Source: Capsulimonas corticalis (GTDB taxonomy: Bacteria > Armatimonadota > Armatimonadia > Armatimonadales > Capsulimonadaceae). From it: a DNA stretch of 64,000 nucleotides. Positions 8,820 to 15,321 of the stretch are shown piece after piece (positions within the stretch are counted from its first letter, which is position 1; the number at the start of each line of letters is the position of its first letter). A program made the translations under genes and the position numbers. The stretch covers positions 4,526,001-4,590,000 of the forward strand of contig NZ_AP025739.1 of assembly GCF_003574315.2 (NCBI RefSeq), read 5' to 3'. The notes beneath the pieces were generated by a model. The model made no database searches. It was not told where the DNA came from and saw only the letters and a list, made by a program, of their open reading frames with translations.

Positions 8820-9635
8820 CTACACTAGCGCCAAGATCTTCCGCGCCATATCGATGTCTTCCGGCCGGTCCACATCTGTCCCAATCTCCGGGTGCTCCGT
8901 CACGATCGCCGCCACGTTGGCGCCGCCGACGAGGCGGCTGACGCCGGCTTCGAGCATCGGGATCGTGAGCTGAGAGGGGGCGACGGTTTGCGCGAGGAGC
9001 ACGCGGATCAGGAGGTTGCCGCCGAGGAGGCGCGCGAGGCGCAGGACATCCTTGCGCGCGGCGTAAGCGCGCTCGATCGTTTCCTGCTGTTTTGCCACGA
9101 ATTCGGCGCGCAGGACCATCATATTGCCGCCGGTGAACTCCCCTTCGCGCACTTTCAGCGTGGTGCGTTTGATCTGCGGGAATCGCTTGCGATAGGAATC
9201 CATCGGGATGATTGGGTAGCAAAGGTCGGCGCGGCGCGCCGACGCCTGGGCGACGAAATCGTCGACGCCGGCGCTGGTGATGAACGGGATATCGGAGGTC
9301 GAGATCAGGATATACTCGCCGCTGCTGTCCGCCTGCGCCGCCGTCACGCCCGCCATCAAGTTCTCCACCAGGGATGTTCGCTCGGGAACCAGGGTGTAGG
9401 CCGAGTTCGCCGGGACGTTCCCTACGACATAAAGCCGGTCCACGGACTTCGCCGATGTGAGCGCCTGGACGACGAAGTCCAGCATCATGCGGCCGCCGAG
9501 CGCGACCATCGCGCGGTTTTCCACTCCCGTCGCCGCGCGCATTTCCTCGCTCGTCTTGCCGCCCGCCAGGACCACCGTATTCAATCGCTGCGTATTCAGA
9601 ACATTTCCTCCCGATCCAAAGTCTCCGTCAGCCAA
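8820..9635 (-). CDS. MobA-like nucleotidyltransferase family protein
   Basis: About 260-271 residues of the NTP_transf_3 fold: glycine loop VVLAGGKTSEEM at the N-terminus, ILISTSDIPFIT holding the metal-binding Asp, and FTGGNMMVLRAEF. Such enzymes transfer a nucleotide to a sugar phosphate, a cofactor or a related acceptor; the substrate cannot be told. It follows ispE on the same strand and overlaps it. The start is uncertain. The TTG at 9635 lies inside ispE. The best ribosome site (GGAGG, part of the ispE end) is 7 bases before a CTG at 9599 that overlaps the ispE TGA, which would be a rare start. A TTG at 9584 is a third option. The boundary given is the longest. Confidence 0.8.
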   Translation of the reverse strand: MADGDFGSGGNVLNTQRLNTVVLAGGKTSEEMRAATGVENRAMVALGGRMMLDFVVQALTSAKSVDRLYVVGNVPANSAYTLVPERTSLVENLMAGVTAAQADSSGEYILISTSDIPFITSAGVDDFVAQASARRADLCYPIIPMDSYRKRFPQIKRTTLKVREGEFTGGNMMVLRAEFVAKQQETIERAYAARKDVLRLARLLGGNLLIRVLLAQTVAPSQLTIPMLEAGVSRLVGGANVAAIVTEHPEIGTDVDRPEDIDMARKILALV

Positions 9636-10507
9636 AGGCGGCCGATATTTTGCGGCTCTAACTCCCGCACGATCTGCTCCGCCGTTTCTTGTTGTCGCGT
9701 TGCGACGAATAACGCGGAGCCGCTGCCGCAGAGCAGGGGGCCAAGTGTGTTATGCTCCTGAGCGCATTGCGTCAAAGCAATAAACGCAGTGAGAATTTCC
9801 GGCGTCGCCAATGCTGTTGGCGTGAAGTCATTATGCAGCGCGGCCGGCCGGCCGGCGGTGCGGTCAGCCAGCCATTGCTGGGTGCTGTCGGACGCCGGCT
9901 GATCGTCCTGAGCGTCTAATGCGGCGTACGCCGCCGCTGTGGAGACGCCGGCAGGCGGCTTCACGACGATGAGCCAGTGGCGCTCCCAGGGATCGATTTC
10001 CGAAATGCGTTCGCCCAGTCCCTGCGCCAGAGCCGTTCCGCCGGTCAGGAAAAATGCGACGTCGGCGCCCAGCGCCGCCGCGATCTCCGTCAGGCGTGAT
10101 TTCGAAAGATGCAGGCCGAAGAGGCGATCGATCGCGCGCAGCGCGGCGGCGGCGTCGCTGCTGCCGCCGCCCAGGCCGGCCTGCGAGGGAATGTTCTTTT
10201 CCAGGATGATGTGGAGGCCGCTCCGGTCGCCGGGGATAAGGCCGCGCGCGGCCGCCGTCTTTTGCAGACGAACGGCGGCCTTGTGGACGATATTGGACGG
10301 ATCGGCGGGAACGCCCTCGGCTTCCGGACCGTGGACTTCCAGCGCGACGCCGGGAACATCGGGGGTCGGAGTGATCGTCAAGAGATCGTGCAGCGCGATC
10401 GTCTGCATGATCGACTCGATCTCATGATAGCCGTCGGCGCGTCGCGGCCCGACATCCAGAGTGAGGTTGATCTTGGCGTGGGCTAGGGCAGTGATCGGTG
10501 TGGTCAT
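9596..10507 (-). CDS. ispE: 4-diphosphocytidyl-2-C-methyl-D-erythritol kinase
   Basis: Phosphorylates CDP-ME in the MEP pathway to isoprenoid precursors. 303 residues. A GHMP kinase: substrate strand AHAKINLTLDV near residue 8, histidine segment RADGYHEIESIMQ, and the phosphate-binding loop SQAGLGGGSSDAAAAL near 105. The C-terminal glycine motif is GPLLCGSGSALFV. Its ATG overlaps the TGA of the upstream metallopeptidase gene (ATGA at 10504-10507), so the two are translationally coupled, and the next gene overlaps its 3' end. The pairing with a secreted peptidase is not a known functional link. Confidence 0.95.
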   Translation of the reverse strand: MTTPITALAHAKINLTLDVGPRRADGYHEIESIMQTIALHDLLTITPTPDVPGVALEVHGPEAEGVPADPSNIVHKAAVRLQKTAAARGLIPGDRSGLHIILEKNIPSQAGLGGGSSDAAAALRAIDRLFGLHLSKSRLTEIAAALGADVAFFLTGGTALAQGLGERISEIDPWERHWLIVVKPPAGVSTAAAYAALDAQDDQPASDSTQQWLADRTAGRPAALHNDFTPTALATPEILTAFIALTQCAQEHNTLGPLLCGSGSALFVATRQQETAEQIVRELEPQNIGRLWLTETLDREEMF

Positions 10508-11673
10508 GGCGTGGACGCGCCCGAATCGCCGGCGGGTTTGTGCGCGGACCGCGTGGTCCGTACCGGGGGCTGCGCGGGGACGACCTCCGCCAGCGCATCC
10601 GCCATGTCGCTGGCCCGGGCTTCGCGGAAGCGCGGCAGGCGGCCGAAGGCGGCGGCCAGGGTGCGCGCGCCGTACTTATCGTCCACCGTGAGCATCTGGC
10701 CGATGAAGTAGCGCATGCCAAGCTCATCGCGCCGGTCGAGCCATGTCTTGCTGCGCCCGTTTTTCTTGTAAAGCGCGATGGCGGGATCGATCAGCAGCTT
10801 GTCGAAGTTCGCGGCGCCGCTGAAGTCGCCCCACGCGGACTCCACAAGCGCCGGCATGCCGGGCGTGCGCTGGATCCAGCGCACGATCAGACGCTCGCCC
10901 AGATATCCGTTGGCCCAGTACTCCGGGTCGGTGTAACCGCCGATGGCGGGAACGGCCAGGTGAGAATACTCGTGAATGATTTCGCGGATCCACTCGATGG
11001 AACTGCGCGGCGCGTCCAGGTCGTAGAGATAAAGGTTATCGCGCCACTGCTCGCCGCCGCTTTGCCCGCCACGACAGAGCCAGACGTTGAACGGCGCGTC
11101 GGCGTTCGCGGTGGGCGCGCCGGTCTTTTGCGCCCAGGCGTGGTGGGCGATCGCCAGAAGCGAGCCCATGCGCTCGGCGAGACGCGTATCGCCGGGAACG
11201 GTGTAATGGACCCGGCAGAACAGTTTGAGCTCGCCGTCTGAGCCGGTCGCCGGTTTCAGATAGATGTACGTTTCGTGGTCGAATGTCCAGTCGTGCTGCG
11301 GCTCCTGCGCTTTGCACGGTAGGTACGCGCTGACGCTGGCGACTGTCCCCAGTCCGCCGCCGATGGCGCTTGTGGCGACGGGGATCGCGGCGAGGGTTTC
11401 GGGGGAGACCGTGTCCGGCAGGCCGTCCTGGATCCGCTGCTCGACCGCCTGTGTCGCTTTGAGACCGTCGGGACGCATTTTATGCGCGGCCGCGGCGTAG
11501 TCCAGCGCGTCTTCGGGATTTCCTTGAAACTTTGCCTGGTCCGAGTGCTCTAAGAGTTCATCGTAGGTAAGCGCGGCCGGCGGCGATTTCGCCGCGACCG
11601 GCGCGAGCGTCAGAAATGTGAAGAGGGCGGCAGGCAACGCCCGCGTCATCAGGAACTGAAAACGGTATGCCAT
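10504..11673 (-). CDS. Secreted putative zinc metallopeptidase (HExxH)
   Basis: 389 residues from the ATG at 11673. The in-frame GTG at 11694 is rejected because the TATAAT promoter hexamer (11683-11688) falls inside that extension. The N-terminus has a signal peptide (LPAALFTFLTLAPVAA). Residues 30-85 look helical and TPR-like (DQAKFQGNPEDALDYAAAAHKM). The zinc motif HEYSH is at 234-238, with E251 or E260 (NGYLGERL) as candidate third ligand, a gluzincin-like spacing. I do not recognise a named family. The promoter is only 9 bases from the start, so the mRNA is probably leaderless. It diverges from the M48 peptidase gene and is coupled to ispE by an ATGA overlap. Confidence 0.75.
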   Translation of the reverse strand: MAYRFQFLMTRALPAALFTFLTLAPVAAKSPPAALTYDELLEHSDQAKFQGNPEDALDYAAAAHKMRPDGLKATQAVEQRIQDGLPDTVSPETLAAIPVATSAIGGGLGTVASVSAYLPCKAQEPQHDWTFDHETYIYLKPATGSDGELKLFCRVHYTVPGDTRLAERMGSLLAIAHHAWAQKTGAPTANADAPFNVWLCRGGQSGGEQWRDNLYLYDLDAPRSSIEWIREIIHEYSHLAVPAIGGYTDPEYWANGYLGERLIVRWIQRTPGMPALVESAWGDFSGAANFDKLLIDPAIALYKKNGRSKTWLDRRDELGMRYFIGQMLTVDDKYGARTLAAAFGRLPRFREARASDMADALAEVVPAQPPVRTTRSAHKPAGDSGASTP

Positions 11674-11682
11674 GTTGCAGAT

Positions 11683-11688
11683 ATTATA
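11683..11688 (-). promoter_or_regulatory. Extended -10 promoter of the metallopeptidase-ispE operon, leaderless
   Basis: TGTTATAAT on the minus strand: an extended -10 whose hexamer ends 9 bases before the ATG at 11673. The same AT-rich spot may hold a plus-strand promoter for the divergent M48 gene, whose start is 38 bases away. Confidence 0.6.
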
Positions 11689-11726
11689 ACACACCGGCGG
11701 ATGCTTTTCAGAAGGACGAATGAGAT

Positions 11727-12986
11727 ATGAAGAGATTTCGACGAACTTTCGCGGGCGCGCTTTGCGCTGTCATCGCCATTTCGGCGGGCGCGGCGCGGGC
11801 GGATACGATCGTTCTGAGTGACAAGGACAAGAAGCAGGCGGATATCGAATCCAAGCAGGGCGCGGATGTCGCGGCGGAAGTCGCCAAGCAGATGAAGCTG
11901 TCCACGGACAAGGCGCAGCTCGATCGCGTGAACACGATCGGCCAGAAGATCGCCGCCTTCGCGAACACGACCCGCATCTCGATCGACCCCAAATACGGGT
12001 TTGGCAACGATCGGGTTTTTCCCTTCACCTGGCATTTCAACGTCGTGGATTCCAAGGAAGTCAACGCCTTCAGTCTTCCGGGCGGATATGTCTACGTCAA
12101 CACGGGACTTCTCAACTTCGTGCGCAGCGACGATGAGCTCGCCGCCGTCCTGGGCCATGAGATCACACACGCCGCGCACCATCATAGCGTGGAGCTGGCG
12201 CACAAGCAGAGCCAGTTTAGCTCCGGAACGATGATCGCGATGGTCGCCGCCGCGCTGGCGCATATCGACATGGGCAGCGTCGCCACGGCTGCGAACGGCA
12301 TCGGGATGAGCCAGATGAATAACCACTACGGGGAAAACGCCGAGCGGGACGCCGACCACGGCGGCCTTATCCTGATGCAGAAGGCCGGCTATAACCCCGT
12401 GGCGGCGCTGACGTTTATGCAGCGTCTCGCCGAGCAGGAATCCCATGGCGTGGATATCGACTACGGCATCCTTCAGGATCACCCTTTCACCAAGGAGCGG
12501 GTCGGCACGATCGGAACGCAGCTTGCCCAGATGGACATTGCCGTGACGCCGAAAACGGTCGCGACGGTGACGAACGCCAAGCGCTTCTCCGTTCAGGACG
12601 ATCCCTTGCCGGGCGCCAAATCCATTGTTTTGGGGGATGTTGTTTGCGTAACTCTGAACGACCCGGATGGATCCCGAACGCAGGCGATTGTGAAGGCGCT
12701 GAACGCGCAGATGGACGTGGGGCTGGAGATTTACCACATCGGCCAGAATGAAAACAGCGTGCTGATCAAAGATCGCCCCCTGCTGACGATGACGGCGGCC
12801 GACGCCGCGCTCGCGCACGAACCGACGCCCATGGCCCTGGCGAGCGATGTGGCGAAGAATATCAAAACGGCGATTTATCGTTCGTCGTTTTCGCTCTACA
12901 ACCCCGATGGGAAGCCGCAGGTGACTTTGGGAGGGCCGGAAGCGCAGCACTTCGCGCCGGTAAACGATGCGATCGGGCTCAAATAG
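11727..12986 (+). CDS. M48-family periplasmic metalloprotease
   Basis: 419 residues, with a signal peptide (FAGALCAVIAISAGAARA). A peptidase M48 domain has the zinc motif HEITH at 144-148 and the downstream glutamate E206 in ENAERDAD. The preceding strand VNAFSLPGGYVYVNTGLL is typical of the BepA/LoiP branch. BepA-like enzymes degrade misassembled outer-membrane proteins in the periplasm. The C-terminal 150 residues (about 265-419) replace the usual TPR domain and are not recognised. AAGGA about 10 bases before the ATG serves as ribosome site. It is divergent from another secreted metallopeptidase and 110 bp ahead of the ExbB operon, which may have its own promoter. Confidence 0.9.
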   Translation: MKRFRRTFAGALCAVIAISAGAARADTIVLSDKDKKQADIESKQGADVAAEVAKQMKLSTDKAQLDRVNTIGQKIAAFANTTRISIDPKYGFGNDRVFPFTWHFNVVDSKEVNAFSLPGGYVYVNTGLLNFVRSDDELAAVLGHEITHAAHHHSVELAHKQSQFSSGTMIAMVAAALAHIDMGSVATAANGIGMSQMNNHYGENAERDADHGGLILMQKAGYNPVAALTFMQRLAEQESHGVDIDYGILQDHPFTKERVGTIGTQLAQMDIAVTPKTVATVTNAKRFSVQDDPLPGAKSIVLGDVVCVTLNDPDGSRTQAIVKALNAQMDVGLEIYHIGQNENSVLIKDRPLLTMTAADAALAHEPTPMALASDVAKNIKTAIYRSSFSLYNPDGKPQVTLGGPEAQHFAPVNDAIGLK

Positions 12987-13096
12987 CGGCGGCTTCATTT
13001 CGCTTTGAAGCAAGCGGACTCCAGTCCAGTCCAATACTCTCAAGACCGTGCGGAGCTTTCCGAATCGTTCGTCACTGGAATGGAGCAATACAAGTT

Positions 13097-13768
13097 ATGG
13101 ACCTCAACCCGGCTGGGTGGCTGCGCTTTCTGCTGAACGGCGGCCCGATGATGTGGCCGTTGTTCGCCTGCGCGCTCGTTTCTCTCGGCGTGATCATCGA
13201 ACGATGGTCCGTCATCGGCCGCGCGGCCACGGATACGGAAGACCTGCTGGAGCAAGTGCGCCGCCTGCTTTCCGAGGGACGCGTGCCGGACGCCCTGGCG
13301 CTTGCGGAGGGAACGCGCGGTCCGGTGGCGTCTCTGGTGGCGAGCGGCATCCGCAACCAGGATCTGGACGCGGACGCCATCGAGCGGGCGATGGAGGAGC
13401 TGGCGCTGCGGGAAACGCCGGTGCTGTATAAGCGCCTGGGCATCCTCGACACGGTCATCACGATCGCGCCGCTGCTGGGATTGCTGGGCACCGTGACGGG
13501 CATGATCAAGGCGTTTAACGTCGTGGGCAACGTCGGCCTGAACCAGCCGATGGGCATCACCGGCGGCGTCGCCGAGGCCCTGATCGCCACGGCGACCGGG
13601 CTCGCCATCGCCATCGTCACCCTGATCGCCTATAACTATCTGACGGAAAAGGTCAAAGAGATCATCTCCGAGATGGAGACACGAGCCACGCAGCTCCTGA
13701 ACATTCTGGCCGGTCTGCGCGCGAAGGCGAACCGTGGAGAAGTTTCGGCAGCCGGGGGCGCGGTCTAA
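13097..13768 (+). CDS. exbB: MotA/TolQ/ExbB proton channel family protein, first copy
   Basis: 223 residues. First helix GPMMWPLFACALVSLGVIIERW near residue 16, cytoplasmic loop about 40-105, then the two core helices TVITIAPLLGLLGTVTGMI (near 120) and ALIATATGLAIAIVTLIAYN. Known members form a proton-conducting pentamer around an ExbD dimer in the inner membrane and energise a TonB- or TolA-like partner. It is the first gene of a tight operon with a second ExbB, two ExbD and a giant tether protein. The next start is 3 bases after its stop. Confidence 0.93.
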   Translation: MDLNPAGWLRFLLNGGPMMWPLFACALVSLGVIIERWSVIGRAATDTEDLLEQVRRLLSEGRVPDALALAEGTRGPVASLVASGIRNQDLDADAIERAMEELALRETPVLYKRLGILDTVITIAPLLGLLGTVTGMIKAFNVVGNVGLNQPMGITGGVAEALIATATGLAIAIVTLIAYNYLTEKVKEIISEMETRATQLLNILAGLRAKANRGEVSAAGGAV

Positions 13769-13771
13769 ACC

Positions 13772-14389
13772 ATGACCCAGGACGTTCATTTTCTTCTCGG
13801 CGGCGGCGTCATGATGTGGCCGCTGTTTCTTTGCGGGATCATCTCGGTCGCTGTGATGATCGACCGGCTGCTCGCCATCGGCGCGACGGTGGGCGACAAC
13901 CGGCGCCTGGTCGCGGACGTGGAAAAGCTCGTCCATTCCGGCCGGTACGCGGAGGCGCTTGCGGAGTGCGAGGCGCATCCGGGTCGTGTCGCCGCAATGC
14001 TGGCGAGCGGCCTGCGCGCCGAGGGGCTGGACCGCCTCGCCATCGAGCGCCATATGGAAGAGTTTGCCCTGCGCCAGATGCCGGTGATGATGGAGCGCCT
14101 GAGCGTGCTCGATACGATTGTCACACTGGCGCCATTGCTGGGCCTGCTCGGCACCATCACCGGTATGATCAAGGCGTTCCATATCGTCGGCTCCGCCGCG
14201 ACGAGCTCGCCTGGCGTGATTACCGGCGGCATCGCCGAAGCGCTCATCGCCACATCGGCGGGGCTGGCGATTGCGATTGTGACGCTGCCGGCGTATAACT
14301 TCCTAACCGAACGGGTCAAGGAGAACATTTCCGAGATGGAATGGCGCGCCACCCAGCTGATGAACACGCTGGCCGGGAGGCGCGCATGA
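13772..14389 (+). CDS. exbB: MotA/TolQ/ExbB proton channel family protein, second copy
   Basis: 205 residues with the same three-helix plan as the gene before it (GVMMWPLFLCGIISVAVMIDR, IVTLAPLLGLLGTITGMIKAF, ALIATSAGLAIAIVTLPAYN). The two copies are clearly paralogous but diverged along their whole length, so this is not a recent duplication. Two different ExbB proteins plus two different ExbD proteins could build one hetero-oligomeric motor or two separate ones. The stop overlaps the next start as ATGA (14386-14389). Confidence 0.93.
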   Translation: MTQDVHFLLGGGVMMWPLFLCGIISVAVMIDRLLAIGATVGDNRRLVADVEKLVHSGRYAEALAECEAHPGRVAAMLASGLRAEGLDRLAIERHMEEFALRQMPVMMERLSVLDTIVTLAPLLGLLGTITGMIKAFHIVGSAATSSPGVITGGIAEALIATSAGLAIAIVTLPAYNFLTERVKENISEMEWRATQLMNTLAGRRA

Positions 14390-14811
14390 AACTGCCTCGC
14401 AAGGAGATGAAACGGGCGCGGATCGAGATCATTCCGATGATCGACACGATCTTTTTTTTGCTGGTCTTTTTCATGATCGCCAGCCTCGCCATGATCCCGA
14501 TGTCGGCGCACCATGTCGATCTGCCTTCCAGCGCCACGGCGTCGCTGAAGCCGCTGGAAAAGGCGGTGGTGACGATCTCGAAGGAAGGCGATTACTACAT
14601 CGACCAGAAAAAACTGGCCGGCGTGGGAGAGATCAAACCGGTGGTCGCGTCGCGGCTGGCGCAAAATCCCAGCCTCGTGGTGGTGATCAACTGCGATAAG
14701 TCGCAGCAGATCGCCAAATTTACCCAGGCCTTCGATCTGATCAAGCAGGCGAATGCGCAGAACGTGATGGTGGCGACCGATCCGCAGTCGCCTCTGGAGG
14801 CCGCTCATTGA
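14386..14811 (+). CDS. exbD: ExbD/TolR family protein, first copy
   Basis: 141 residues from ATG 14386, which overlaps the preceding TGA; an earlier in-frame ATG at 14341 would lie deep inside exbB. One N-terminal transmembrane helix (MIDTIFFLLVFFMIASLAM) carries the conserved proton-carrying Asp (D20). A periplasmic domain of about 95 residues follows (VVTISKEGDYYIDQKKL, VVINCDKSQQIAKFTQAFDLI). It works with ExbB as the stator/rotor core. The end overlaps the next gene by 4 bases. Confidence 0.93.
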   Translation: MKLPRKEMKRARIEIIPMIDTIFFLLVFFMIASLAMIPMSAHHVDLPSSATASLKPLEKAVVTISKEGDYYIDQKKLAGVGEIKPVVASRLAQNPSLVVVINCDKSQQIAKFTQAFDLIKQANAQNVMVATDPQSPLEAAH

Positions 14812-15308
14812 AAATTCCGCGCCCTCCGATGCGCAAGGCTCGGATTGAGATCATCCCGATGATCGACACGATCTTCTTTCTGCTGGTCTTCTTTATGATC
14901 GCCAGTCTTAACATGACGCGAATGCGCGCCATCGCCGTGGCGCTCCCCAAGAATAGCCCGCCCTCGGCGGCGGCTTCCGGCGGCGCGGGCGGGGCTGATT
15001 TGATCCTGACGCTGACTGAGCGCGGCGACTACTACCTGGGCAAGCAGCGCCTTGGTTCGGATCCACAGGCGCTCCAGGCGGCGTTGACGGATCATCTGCG
15101 AAACGCCGCGCCGCGCGATGTCGTTCTGAACCTCGGCAAGCAGCAGACGACCCAGTCGCTGGTCGGGGTGATGGACGTCCTGAACCGCGCCCGCACGGCG
15201 ACCGGCAAGGATGTTCCCGTGCTGATCGCGACGGAGCCGGTCGATCAGGAAGGACACGCGCTGCCGGGCGGCGCCCCGGCCTCCGACACTCAAGCAGGAG
15301 GCTTGTAA
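14808..15308 (+). CDS. exbD: ExbD/TolR family protein, second copy
   Basis: 166 residues. It starts at TTG 14808, 8 bases after GGAGG, and this TTG overlaps the preceding TGA. The N-terminus (ARIEIIPMIDTIFFLLVFFMI) is nearly identical to the first ExbD, with Asp also at residue 20, but the periplasmic domain is different and longer and contains a Ser/Ala/Gly linker (about 48-60) plus a 20-residue C-terminal tail. Conservation of the membrane part with divergence of the periplasmic part suggests that both contact the same ExbB type but different periplasmic partners. Confidence 0.92.
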   Translation: MKIPRPPMRKARIEIIPMIDTIFFLLVFFMIASLNMTRMRAIAVALPKNSPPSAAASGGAGGADLILTLTERGDYYLGKQRLGSDPQALQAALTDHLRNAAPRDVVLNLGKQQTTQSLVGVMDVLNRARTATGKDVPVLIATEPVDQEGHALPGGAPASDTQAGGL

Positions 15309-15321
15309 GGAAAGTACTCTC

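Noticed and set aside
11674-11694. GTG at 11694 as start of the zinc peptidase
   Set aside because: The extension contains the TATAAT promoter hexamer. The ATG at 11673 follows it at the spacing seen for other genes here.
11649-13088. 479-codon open frame opposite the M48 gene
   Set aside because: Shadow of the M48 protease. The sense strand carries HEITH and a signal peptide.
13097-14389. Two exbB genes as a recent tandem duplication or a sequencing artefact
   Set aside because: The copies differ throughout and each has its own start, stop and paired exbD, so they are old paralogues.
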